Of a stretch of 64,000 bases of DNA, positions 24,749 through 33,700 are shown piece by piece (position 1 is the stretch's first letter; each line of letters opens with the position of its first letter). The stretch lies in the NCBI GenBank assembly GCA_052085365.1, contig JBQDFP010000003.1:1-64000 (forward strand), written 5' to 3'. The DNA is from Canibacter sp052085365. Its GTDB lineage: Bacteria > Actinomycetota > Actinomycetes > Actinomycetales > Microbacteriaceae. The translations under genes and the position numbers were made by a program. Below the pieces are notes generated by a model. That model had not been told where the DNA came from. It made no database searches and was given only the letters and a program-made list of their open reading frames with translations.

Positions 24749-26350
24749 GTGACTGAAGAGAATGCAACCTCGGAACCTCTGACGACCACTGCGGCAAAGA
24801 TCGATGATCATCGCCGTAAGTACCAAGAAGCAGTGGGTGACCGTGACGAGGCCGCCGCGAAAAAACAGCATCCGCGCGGGAAGTTAACTGCGCGCGAACG
24901 CATCTCGAATTTGCTGGACGCTGGCACCTTCGTCGAGTTCGATAAGTATGTGCGCCACCGTACCCACAGCTTCGGTATGGACAAGAATCGTCCCTTTGGT
25001 GACGCAGTCGTCACCGGTGCTGGTGAGATTCACGGCCGACCGGTTGTCGTCTATTCGCAAGACTTCACGACCTTTGGTGGATCTCTGGGTGAAGTTGCTG
25101 GCGAAAAGATCGTGAAAGCGATGGAGTTCGCGCTGAAGACCGGAGTGCCAATCTTAGGCATTCTCGACTCGGGCGGCGCTCGCATCCAAGAGGGTGTTGT
25201 TGCGCTGAGTCAATATGCGAAGATTTTCAAACTGAATACGCTGTGCTCTGGTGTGATTCCGCAGATTTCATTAGTGATGGGCCCCGCTGCCGGCGGCGCT
25301 GTCTATTCACCGGCGTTAACCGACTTTGTGATCATGGTTGATGAATCCAGCCACATGTTTGTGACCGGTCCTGACGTCATCAAAACGGTGACGGGTGAAG
25401 AGGTCGGGTTTGAAGAACTCGGCGGCGCGCGAACGCACAACCAGACCAGTGGTGTCTCGCACTATCTAGCCAGTGACGAACTCGATGCGCTTGATTATGC
25501 GCGTGCGCTCGTCGGTTACCTGCCCGACAACAACCTGGCAGAACCCCCGATCTATGACACCGAAACGGCATACGAGATCACGGACGCCGATCGGAAGCTC
25601 AACACGATCATCCCAGACAGCCCGAACCAGCCATACGACATGAAAGTGGTTATTGAGGCGATTCTCGACTCGGGCGACTTCCTCGAAGTACAGCCGCTGT
25701 TTGCACCCAATATGGTGATCGGTTTTGGCCGGGTTGAAGGACGCACGGTTGGAATTATTGCGAACCAGCCGAATCAGATGGCCGGCACACTCAATATTGA
25801 TGCGAGTGAGAAGGCTGCACGGTTTGTGCGTCTGTGTGACACGTTCTCGATTCCGATTATCACTCTGGTTGATGTGCCCGGCTATCTACCCGGCACTGAC
25901 CAGGAGTACGGTGGCGTGATTCGTCGCGGCGCGAAACTCTTGTACGCCTATGCTGAAGCAACCGTCCCGATGGTGACAATCATTACTCGGAAGGCGTACG
26001 GCGGGGCTTACATTGTGATGGGTTCGAAGCAGATGGGCGCCGATTTCAATATTGCATGGCCCACCGCTGAAATTGCGGTGATGGGTGGCCAGGGCGCCGT
26101 CAATATTTTGTACCGCCGGGAACTGCAGCAGGCAGAGGCCGATGGTAAAGATGTTGACGCGTACCGTCAGGAGCTGTCTGACCAGTACACGAACGATGTT
26201 GCGAGCCCGTTCCTGGCAGCTGAACGCGGCGAGCTTGATAACGTACTCGAACCTGCAGGCACCCGTCTCGCGATTATTAAAGCGCTGCGTGGTTTACGTG
26301 GCAAACGCGTTGAGGGTCCCACAAAGAAACACGGAAATATTCCGCTGTAA
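24749..26350 (+). CDS. accD: Acyl-CoA (propionyl-CoA) carboxylase beta subunit
   Basis: The carboxyltransferase moves CO2 from biotin to acetyl- or propionyl-CoA, giving malonyl- or methylmalonyl-CoA. The 533-residue AccD5-like sequence has the two crotonase-fold halves: GDAVVTGAGEIHGRPVVVY and GILDSGGARIQEGV in the N-half, and VDVPGYLPGTDQEYGGVIRRGAK and YGGAYIVMGSK in the C-half. GTG 24749 with AGGA upstream is the likely start; the ATG at 24725 would add eight residues. It is followed by the epsilon subunit, the typical actinobacterial pair. The biotinylated alpha subunit is not in the window. Confidence 0.94.
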   Translation: MTEENATSEPLTTTAAKIDDHRRKYQEAVGDRDEAAAKKQHPRGKLTARERISNLLDAGTFVEFDKYVRHRTHSFGMDKNRPFGDAVVTGAGEIHGRPVVVYSQDFTTFGGSLGEVAGEKIVKAMEFALKTGVPILGILDSGGARIQEGVVALSQYAKIFKLNTLCSGVIPQISLVMGPAAGGAVYSPALTDFVIMVDESSHMFVTGPDVIKTVTGEEVGFEELGGARTHNQTSGVSHYLASDELDALDYARALVGYLPDNNLAEPPIYDTETAYEITDADRKLNTIIPDSPNQPYDMKVVIEAILDSGDFLEVQPLFAPNMVIGFGRVEGRTVGIIANQPNQMAGTLNIDASEKAARFVRLCDTFSIPIITLVDVPGYLPGTDQEYGGVIRRGAKLLYAYAEATVPMVTIITRKAYGGAYIVMGSKQMGADFNIAWPTAEIAVMGGQGAVNILYRRELQQAEADGKDVDAYRQELSDQYTNDVASPFLAAERGELDNVLEPAGTRLAIIKALRGLRGKRVEGPTKKHGNIPL

Positions 26351-26364
26351 GAGGCAGACACATC

Positions 26365-26709
26365 ATGACTCGCACACCCAAGCACGGAAAAATAGAGAGC
26401 CCCGGGAATTCGTTCCTCGCTCCGGAGGCTCCGCACGCACCGAACGACAACCTGCCGCCTGATGCGGCAGCTCGTGATGCTGCTAAGCGTGCCGAGGTGC
26501 CCGTTGACGACACCGTCGACTGCGCAAAGTTCGAGTTCGTTACACACAATGTGACAGAAACCGAAAAAGCTGCGGTTGCTGCGGTGCTCACTTCGGTTCG
26601 TGCTGAAGAGACGAAACGAGTCAAACACGTCGAACGTATCGAGCATGAACCGTGGCGGCGAGCGCAGCGCGTGAGTCGCTCCATCGGTGACTTGCTCGAT
26701 CCGTCCTAA
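26365..26709 (+). CDS. accE: Acyl-CoA carboxylase epsilon subunit
   Basis: The 114-residue protein has a disordered Pro-rich N-terminus (about 1-50), then FEFVTHNVTETEKAAVAAVL and a C-terminal WRRAQRVSRSIG block. That pattern matches the small AccE subunits that stabilise AccA3-AccD5 complexes in actinomycetes. It starts 14 bases after accD. Sequence conservation in this family is low, so position supports the call strongly. Confidence 0.82.
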   Translation: MTRTPKHGKIESPGNSFLAPEAPHAPNDNLPPDAAARDAAKRAEVPVDDTVDCAKFEFVTHNVTETEKAAVAAVLTSVRAEETKRVKHVERIEHEPWRRAQRVSRSIGDLLDPS

Positions 26710-26726
26710 GGTGAAGCGAGCGCGCC

Positions 26727-27671
26727 ATGGCTACTCCCGTCATTATTGACACAGACCCGGGCATCGATGACGCGATCGCGATTATGCTTGCCGCTGCGAG
26801 CCCAGAGGTGGATATTCGCGGCATCGTGGCAGTAGCGGGCAACGTTGGTCTTGAACATACGGCACAAAATGCGACAGCTCTGGCAGACCTACTCGGTCTC
26901 GACGTACCTGTTGGGCGAGGCGCCTCCGGTCCGCTGCGACCGGCTGCTTCAGTCACCGCGGCGGACGTGCACGGTGCGAACGGTTTTGGCGGCTACGAAC
27001 TTCCACATTCTGACCGTGTTACCGAGCCGGGGGTTTCTCTGCTCGCGCGGCTCATTCGTGAGAGCCCGGAACCTCCGATCGTGGTCGCAATTGGCCCGCT
27101 GACAAATCTTGCGCTGCTGATCAACGAGCATCCGGATGCGGCCCGCTGCGTGTCACGATTTGTCATCATGGGCGGCGGCACTGGTGAGCATCTCGGGAAC
27201 ATTACGCCTGCGGCCGAATTTAATCTGCACGCCGACCCTGACGCTGCTGCGGCTGTGTTTGCGTTTGGAATCCCGATCACGATGGTTGGTCTGAATGTCA
27301 CGGAACAAACGACAATCGGTGCGACTCACCTGCCTGAGTTATGGAAATCACGCGGCCCGGTAGCGCACCTGACACACCATCTGCTGTCAACGTACCGCGG
27401 TACCGCCGCGGCCGATGGCACCGCGCAACATGATTCTGCAGCCATGGCTGCCGTTATCGCACCTGAACTTGTGACGACAGTTCAACGGTACGTTGCGGTC
27501 GAAACGCGCGGTGAATTTACGAGCGGCATGACCGTCATAGATCATCGAGATCGCTTAGGGTACGAACCCAACTGTGATGTTGCCGTAGACATTAATCTGG
27601 CGGGGTTTCGTGAGCTGATGCACGAGCGGTTGACCGCCCTGGACCAGAAACTCTCAAGCGCTGACCCCTAG
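26727..27671 (+). CDS. Inosine/uridine-preferring nucleoside hydrolase
   Basis: It cleaves the N-glycosidic bond of ribonucleosides, releasing base and ribose. The calcium-binding signature DTDPGIDDA (about residues 8-16) is intact, as are VAGNVGLEHTAQNA, the mid-protein GGGTGEHLGNITPAAEFN and a C-terminal catalytic-loop His near DGTAQHDSAAM. The 314 residues fit. It lies 17 bases after accE, so it may be the third gene of that transcript, although the function is unrelated (in many actinobacteria a maf gene sits here). Confidence 0.92.
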   Translation: MATPVIIDTDPGIDDAIAIMLAAASPEVDIRGIVAVAGNVGLEHTAQNATALADLLGLDVPVGRGASGPLRPAASVTAADVHGANGFGGYELPHSDRVTEPGVSLLARLIRESPEPPIVVAIGPLTNLALLINEHPDAARCVSRFVIMGGGTGEHLGNITPAAEFNLHADPDAAAAVFAFGIPITMVGLNVTEQTTIGATHLPELWKSRGPVAHLTHHLLSTYRGTAAADGTAQHDSAAMAAVIAPELVTTVQRYVAVETRGEFTSGMTVIDHRDRLGYEPNCDVAVDINLAGFRELMHERLTALDQKLSSADP

Positions 27672-27799
27672 CTGCGCTGAATTTTCAGAATAAATCAACA
27701 AAAATAGTGCCGTGAAATTGGTCTATGTTTACAATCAATACTTGATCCATTTACAATTAAACGTATTTTCAGATTTCCCTGTGAAAGGAAACTAACCTC

Positions 27800-28258
27800 A
27801 TGCTTAAGGGCTTCAAAGAGTTCATTTTGCGCGGTAACGTCATTGAGCTTGCAGTGGCGGTCGTTATTGGTGCCGCATTCAACGCGGTCGTCGAGAAAGT
27901 GGTCGACGCGCTCATCAACCCACTGATCAGCGCTGTCTTTCAAGCTGACGCACTCGACAACGCACTCGTACTCACCCTCCCCGGTGACAGCAAGCTCATG
28001 TTCGGCGCAGTTATTGGTGCGCTCCTGAACTTCCTCATCGTGGCAGCCGTTGTTTACTTTGCATTTGTTCTTCCGATGAACAAGATGAAAGAACGTAACG
28101 CTGAAAAGCCCGAAGAGGAAACAGTACCGAACGAAACTGACCTGCTTGCCGAGATTCGTGACCTCTTGCATGCACAGAATGAGGCTGCATCTGCCCGAGT
28201 TGGCGGGCACGGCGTTCTCCCTGAGCATGGCGTTCACGGCGAACGCGAGACCGAGTAG
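27800..28258 (+). CDS. mscL: Large-conductance mechanosensitive channel MscL
   Basis: This homopentameric osmotic release valve begins MLKGFKEFILRGNVIELAVAVVIGAAFN, giving the amphipathic N-helix and first membrane helix. The second helix is FGAVIGALLNFLIVAAVVYFAF. The cytoplasmic helix (DLLAEIRDLLHAQ) is followed by a short His/Gly-rich tail (HGVLPEHGVHGERE) that is not part of the core. The 152 residues are normal. AAAGGAA precedes the ATG. A terminator follows directly. Confidence 0.96.
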   Translation: MLKGFKEFILRGNVIELAVAVVIGAAFNAVVEKVVDALINPLISAVFQADALDNALVLTLPGDSKLMFGAVIGALLNFLIVAAVVYFAFVLPMNKMKERNAEKPEEETVPNETDLLAEIRDLLHAQNEAASARVGGHGVLPEHGVHGERETE

Positions 28259-28280
28259 CCTTTCGCATCAGTAAGTAGAT

Positions 28281-28325
28281 AAGCGGTGACCGTCGTCAGC
28301 GACGGTCACCGCTTACTGTTTTTCG
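28281..28325. terminator. Intrinsic terminator after mscL
   Basis: A 15-bp perfect stem AAGCGGTGACCGTCG with its complement closes a TCAG loop and is followed by a T-run. It lies between the convergent mscL and VOC genes. Confidence 0.9.
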
Positions 28326-28330
28326 ACTGG

Positions 28331-28750
28331 TTATGCGTCTACTGAAAACGCCCACATGACGCCGAAACGGTCAAAAACCTGCCCGTACCAGCCACCCCAG
28401 GGAGCTTCTTCGAACGGCATCCCAATGTTGCCTCCCCCGGCAACGAGCTTGTCAATAAGTTCTCGCGACTCGTCAGCAGTATCAGTGGTGTAGAGCAGCG
28501 AGTATGCCGAACCCTGCACAACATAATCATTGCCGTCCTCTTCGGCATCTCCGCCGGCGATAATTCCGGCTTCAAGCGTGAGCACCGCGTGGGCGACTGC
28601 GTTTGGGTCTGGTTCAAACGGCATGCCCTCAAGTTTTGCTTCGCCGTAGTGCATGATCTCCAGTTCACCTCCGAACACTTCTTGCCAGTGCCGCATCGCG
28701 GCTTCGGTGGTTCCGGGCAAGGCGATATAGGTTGCAAGTGACTGGGACAT
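28331..28750 (-). CDS. VOC superfamily protein (PhnB-like)
   Basis: The 139-residue glyoxalase/bleomycin-resistance fold protein has paired beta-alpha-beta modules: YIALPGTTEAAMRHWQEVFGG at the start and FDRFGVMWAFSV at the end, with a GNDYVVQGSAYSLLYTTD centre. The PhnB-like subgroup has no single established activity. Metal ligands are not obvious: the usual first His is replaced in this subgroup. GGAG lies upstream of the ATG. Confidence 0.82.
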   Translation of the reverse strand: MSQSLATYIALPGTTEAAMRHWQEVFGGELEIMHYGEAKLEGMPFEPDPNAVAHAVLTLEAGIIAGGDAEEDGNDYVVQGSAYSLLYTTDTADESRELIDKLVAGGGNIGMPFEEAPWGGWYGQVFDRFGVMWAFSVDA

Positions 28751-29137
28751 GAGGTGAGTGCTCCTTCATCATTGAAGTTGTATTCACGACGATTTGCCGC
28801 GCGAAAAGAGTAGCATTTGGGGTCGACTTTGCTCCATCGAATTCACCTGAGACATTGAACTCGTTAGTGAGGGCACGCGACCCTGGAGGGACGAGATGTG
28901 GTAGTTTCAACGGGATGAACGTTTGATTGCGATCAGAGTCACGGAAATGGGGTGAGGGTCAATGGACAGTGATAGTTGCTCTTACCGATCTTTCAGCGCG
29001 CCCTCCCCGCAACACGACCCGAGACAGTAACGGACGTCTTCTGCTTCCGTGGGCGCACCTCAATTCATGACATGCACGTGCCGCGGCCAGCCCATCAGGC
29101 TTGAACCTGCGCTGCATTATGCGTAAAGGACGCTCAC
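28751..29137 (+). other. Intergenic region and long leader before mgtE
   Basis: This 387-base gap lies between the divergent VOC and mgtE genes. The half nearest mgtE (about 28,940-29,120) contains GGGGTGAGGGTCAATGG and several GC-rich potential hairpins, including AGGCTTGAACCT just before the start. It could be a regulatory leader, since magnesium transporters often carry M-box riboswitches. I could not match the core M-box sequence, and no protein-coding gene is convincing here. Confidence 0.35.
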
Positions 29138-30496
29138 ATGAACGCACAGCAGATCACCAAAGTGATCGAACTTATTGACATCATCCAGCCACTCATTGAA
29201 AAGAATGACTTCCCCGGCATTGTCGAAGCAGTAACCCCTGCTTCGGCTGAACAATTATCGTCGTTGCTGAAGCGTCTGCCGATGAAAGCGCAGGCTATTG
29301 TCTATCGTCTGCTCCCCAAAGAGCGAGCGCTCGACGTATTTGAGTTACTCTCCCCTCGCATGCAGAGTGACCTGATTCACGGTTTGCAAGACGCTGAAGT
29401 CACCGCGATCTTCACCGATCTCGACCCTGATGATCGTGTCTGGCTGCTCGACGAACTGCCTGCCGCGCTCGCACCACGCCTCCTGCACGGACTTTCAGAG
29501 AAAGAACGTCAACTGACGGCAGAAGTTCTCGGGTACCCGAAAGGTTCCGTCGGACGGCGCATGTCGCCAGAATATGTGTCGACCCGAGCAGATTCGACCG
29601 TGGGCGAAGCATTAGCACGGGTTCATGCACGCCTGGATGATGCCGAAACGGTGTACACCCTTCCTGTGCTCGATGATGCCCGTCATGTTGTTGGTATCGC
29701 GAGCCTCCGAGATTTGCTGCGTGCAGAGCCACAGACGCTTGTTTCTGACATCATGAGGCACCCGGATGTGGCCACCGCCTATCAAACGGCTGAAGCCGCG
29801 GCACGTAAATGCGCAAGCCTCGGACATATTGCACTCCCCATCGTTGATAAAGAATCACGACTGGTCGGTGTGCTCACCATGGACGATGCCGCGAAAATTC
29901 TTGAGTATGAGGAGACAGAAGACGCTGCACGGCAGGGTGGTGTTGAGCCGCTGCGCCGCCCCTACCTTGCCACTTCGATACGTGCGTTGGCGAGTTCGCG
30001 CATCATCTGGCTCCTAGTGCTTGCTATCGGGGCGACACTGACAGTGCAGGTTCTTTCGGTTTTCGAAGCGACACTCGAACAGGTCACCGTGCTCGCGCTC
30101 TTTGTGCCTCTGTTGATCGGCACCGGAGGCAATACCGGGAATCAAGCTGCAACCACGGTCACTCGCGCTCTCGCGCTCGGCGATGTGCGGCCGCGTGACA
30201 CGTGGAAGGTCCTCGCCCGCGAACTCGGCGTGGGTGTTTCTCTCGGGTCTCTGCTTGGGGTTCTGGGCGGCGTTATTACCTCGTTAATTTATGATCCAGC
30301 GATCGGGCTGGTCATTGGGCTCACTCTGCTGGCCGTGTGCGCCATGGCTGCCTCGATTGGTGGCATCATGCCAATGGTGGCGCGTGCGTTACGGGTTGAC
30401 CCGGCAGTGTTCTCAAACCCGTTCATTAGCACCTTCGTTGATGCAACTGGACTCATCGTGTATTTCTTGATCGCTCGAACGGTGCTGGGCATATAG
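29138..30496 (+). CDS. mgtE: MgtE-family magnesium transporter
   Basis: A homodimeric Mg2+ channel with all three parts: an MgtE N-domain (about residues 20-125, with LPMKAQAIVYRLLPKERALDVFE and LPAALAPRLLHGL), paired CBS domains (about 130-255, SPEYVSTRADSTVGEAL and LVSDIMRHPDVATAY), and five membrane helices from about 285 to 450 including PLLIGTGGNTGNQAAT. Cytoplasmic CBS domains gate the pore by Mg2+ level. AAAGGAC precedes the ATG. The gene is convergent to the large helicase-like gene. Confidence 0.96.
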   Translation: MNAQQITKVIELIDIIQPLIEKNDFPGIVEAVTPASAEQLSSLLKRLPMKAQAIVYRLLPKERALDVFELLSPRMQSDLIHGLQDAEVTAIFTDLDPDDRVWLLDELPAALAPRLLHGLSEKERQLTAEVLGYPKGSVGRRMSPEYVSTRADSTVGEALARVHARLDDAETVYTLPVLDDARHVVGIASLRDLLRAEPQTLVSDIMRHPDVATAYQTAEAAARKCASLGHIALPIVDKESRLVGVLTMDDAAKILEYEETEDAARQGGVEPLRRPYLATSIRALASSRIIWLLVLAIGATLTVQVLSVFEATLEQVTVLALFVPLLIGTGGNTGNQAATTVTRALALGDVRPRDTWKVLARELGVGVSLGSLLGVLGGVITSLIYDPAIGLVIGLTLLAVCAMAASIGGIMPMVARALRVDPAVFSNPFISTFVDATGLIVYFLIARTVLGI

Positions 30497-30796
30497 GTCC
30501 CATTCTGAAAGTTCCCGCTCACACATTTGAGGCATGCTTACGAACGCCGTTTCAATTGAACGTCTGGGTAGACCACGAACGGTGTGGCTCACGTTTGGGG
30601 GGCGACGAGCTATCCCCAGTGGGGTGGTTTGTCGCCCTTGAGTCGTGCATCATTCCCGTTAGTGGCCTCGCGGTGAGTTTCGGGAGGCTCATCCTCCGAC
30701 GTGTTATCGAGGGTGCCACGGCCGGGGGCAGGGTCAACACCCGGCGCCGGTGGCACGATAACTCTGCGATGTTTCTTACGGCGGTGGCCGGCAGAA
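30497..30796. other. Intergenic region, no feature recognised
   Basis: This 300-base spacer lies between the convergent mgtE and helicase-like genes. I see no convincing coding frame, clear terminator or repeat. The open frames here are short and have no recognisable content. Confidence 0.4.
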
Positions 30797-33700
30797 CTAT
30801 TCGCTGTCATCGTCGTCGAAGGGCTGACGCACGTTATAGCCCACAATTCGTGCAATGCGTCGCGCAACCTGGTCCGGGTCAGCGAACAGATCAAAGCTTT
30901 GCACCCGGTGGTAGTGCCAGCCCAGACGGCGCAACACTGCAGGCCGGAGCCTGAGCGTATGGCGCAGGTCATCATCTTCGCCAGAGAAGTCAATATCCAC
31001 GGCAATCGCACGGTCCTCATATGAGGCCGCAAGCGGAATGGATCCACCCCCGTACCCGAGCGTCACCACAAGTCCCAGCTGCGTGAGACGTTCCGCCAGG
31101 TCAGCCATCATGGGATCCTGCTCGGCAGGCAATTCAGGCGGCAAGTCGTGAGCTCGCTCGCTGGTGAGCACTTCAGCGAGTTCCGCAACACCGTGTTTGA
31201 CTCGTGATGTGTCGAGATGTTCGGGACGGAAGCAGCTGACAATCGTCATCGCGCGACGTGCACGGGTCATGGCGACCGCAATCAGACGGCGACCACCCGG
31301 TTCACCGAGTGCGCCAAAGTTCGACAGGACTCGTCCGTGCGGAGTGCGCCCGTAGCCGATCGAGAAGATCACGCGGTCGCGGCTGAGCGCCGTAGATTCT
31401 TCCAACGTGGCAACAGTGAATGGTTCAGCATGTTCCCCGAGCAGGAAGTCCCGATTTTCGGGGAACTTCGCGAATGCCGCATACACGGACTGACGTACTC
31501 GTGCGGCATGCTTGGTGCTGGCTGTAATCACCATGAGTGATTCGCGCGGATGCTCGTTCGCGTGAGCGAGCACGAGCCGCACGACCCGTTCAACTTCGGC
31601 ATCGGTGCTTTCGACTGCGCCGGTGTGTTCGTCAGGGAGCCCCTGTCCCGAGCGCACATACTCGTGCGTGATGCTTGAACGTCCCAGGTAGGTGCCCGCC
31701 CACGGCATCGTTTCAATCTCGTTATCGTAAAAACGACCATTCACGAGCTGGGTCAGGTCGGCACCTCCGGCACGGTAGCTGCGCGTGAGCGCAAGCTCTG
31801 GCACTACGGTTGCAAGCGCATCAAAGGCACTGTGTTTGACGTGGTCTGATTCTGGGAGTTCTGCGGCGGTCACCGCGGTCTGGAACGGTGCCGGGTGTTG
31901 AATCACCGGGTCACCGAACGCCACCACTTGTGTGCCTCGACGAACCGCGCCAAGCACTTCAACAAGCGACATGGCGGCAGCGTCCACGAGAAGCACACAG
32001 TCAAACGTGTGGTCTCGCGGCAGTTGCGCTACCTCGTATGGGCTCAGCGTCCAGACCGGGGCAAGGGTTGCCATCAGGCTCGGCGCCTCTTCAATCAGAC
32101 GTTCTGGTGTCGGGTTCGCGCGTTTGAGCGATTCACGAAGCGCGGTTGCTTCACTACGGTTATCGAGCACTGCTACCCGCCAGGCATCAGCAAGCTGGGT
32201 GGCGAGCACTGCCCCATTGCCGCCAGCGTGCGCGTCATCTACGAGTCTGAAATCGGATTCGAGCCGTTCAACGAGGCCCGTATTTGCCGAGAGCAGTGCC
32301 GGGTTTTCACGCAGCATGAATTCGAGCGCTGACTGCCACCAGGCTTGTTCGAGTTCTGAGGCCACCAATTCGGCGGGCGTGTGACGCACTGACAGGTCAT
32401 CAAGCAGGTCTTCTAACTCAGCGGCGCGAAGCTGTTCAACAATGCTGGTGCGTTCTTGAATGTTTTGCAGCACTTCGGACTCCTGCGCGAGCGCACCGAT
32501 CCGGTTCGATAGGTCAGTGAGCGAAAGGTTACGCAGTCGGTCTTCGTCTGCGCGCACTTCGAGTACTTCGTCGAGCAGTTCAAGATCTTCAAACACGCTC
32601 TGGAATGCCGAGAGCACGTCGCTAATACCGGTCGGCACTTCGGGGCGCGCACCCGCGATAGTGCAGTAGCGCTGCCAGAGCACACGCTGCTGTTGAATCG
32701 AAACGAGCCGCGAGTACATGTCGGTGACTTGGCCGCCGGGGCGCACATATTCGCGAGCAAGTTTCTTTAACCGACGACGGTCGCCCTGGTTCATGTTGTC
32801 GTTGCCGCGCGGAGCATGTGCCGCAATCACTTCGGTGAGTGAACGGTCGAACACGTCAGGACTGAAGCGGTCGAGTGTTTCACGAATACCGCTCAACAGG
32901 CGCAAATAAACGCCCAGCTCGGCCACTGTTTCGAACTCGCGCAGGTTGGTTTGTTCGATCACTTCGTCGGCGAGGCTGAACAGTCTTGGCAGTTTACTTT
33001 CCGACAGGTCGACAGCACGCTGGTACGCCTTTTTGGCGTCTTCTGAGTTGCTAAAGCTGACGCCATACCAGGGTGAGTCTTCGGGACCGTATTGGAACTG
33101 TCCAAGCCTGGCCACTTCGGTGAGTGCTTCTGCGAGTTGACCGCGTTCAAGTGCGAGTGATCTCAGGGCCCCGTCGCTTAACCGAACCGTGGTTTGTGGC
33201 GGGTGTTCCGCGGCAGCCAGCCGCGCCAGTTCACGCAAGGCTTGAACGGGAGAGGCTTCGAGCTGTGAGTCTTTCTCGTCGAGTGCGGTTTGATATTCAC
33301 CCAGCACCCCTCGTAGTCGCACCAGGGCCTGGTCGATATCTTGTGAGAGCAGGTCTGCGGGCTGTTCATTACGGCGGATCGCATCAACGAGTGAGCGTCG
33401 CAGTCGATGTGGTGTGGTGGCAAGACCCGGCAGTCCGACGCGTGAGAGGCGGTGGGCAATACCGTCGAGGGTGGCACGCCGGGGTGAAACCACCAGCACA
33501 CTTTTGCCGGAACGCACGAGGCCACCCAGGGCGTTCACCACGGTTTGGGTTCCGCCGGCACCCGGCAGGGTGCGAACAACCAGTGAGTGGCCGGCTTCGA
33601 TCTGTGCGATCACATCGTCTTGTTCTGCGTCCGCGTCATACAGGTTGCGGTCGGTTTCTGGGGAGCGTTCATTCGGGGGGACGGCAGTGACGGGTCGGTA

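Noticed and set aside
22662..28258. Defence island around the YqaJ nuclease
   Set aside because: Neighbours are ordinary housekeeping genes (PH-domain protein, birA, acyl-CoA carboxylase, mscL) with no toxin, methylase or known defence gene.
30556..30954. Open frame on the plus strand after mgtE
   Set aside because: Overlaps the helicase-like gene antisense in its second half, no ribosome site, and no recognisable sequence.
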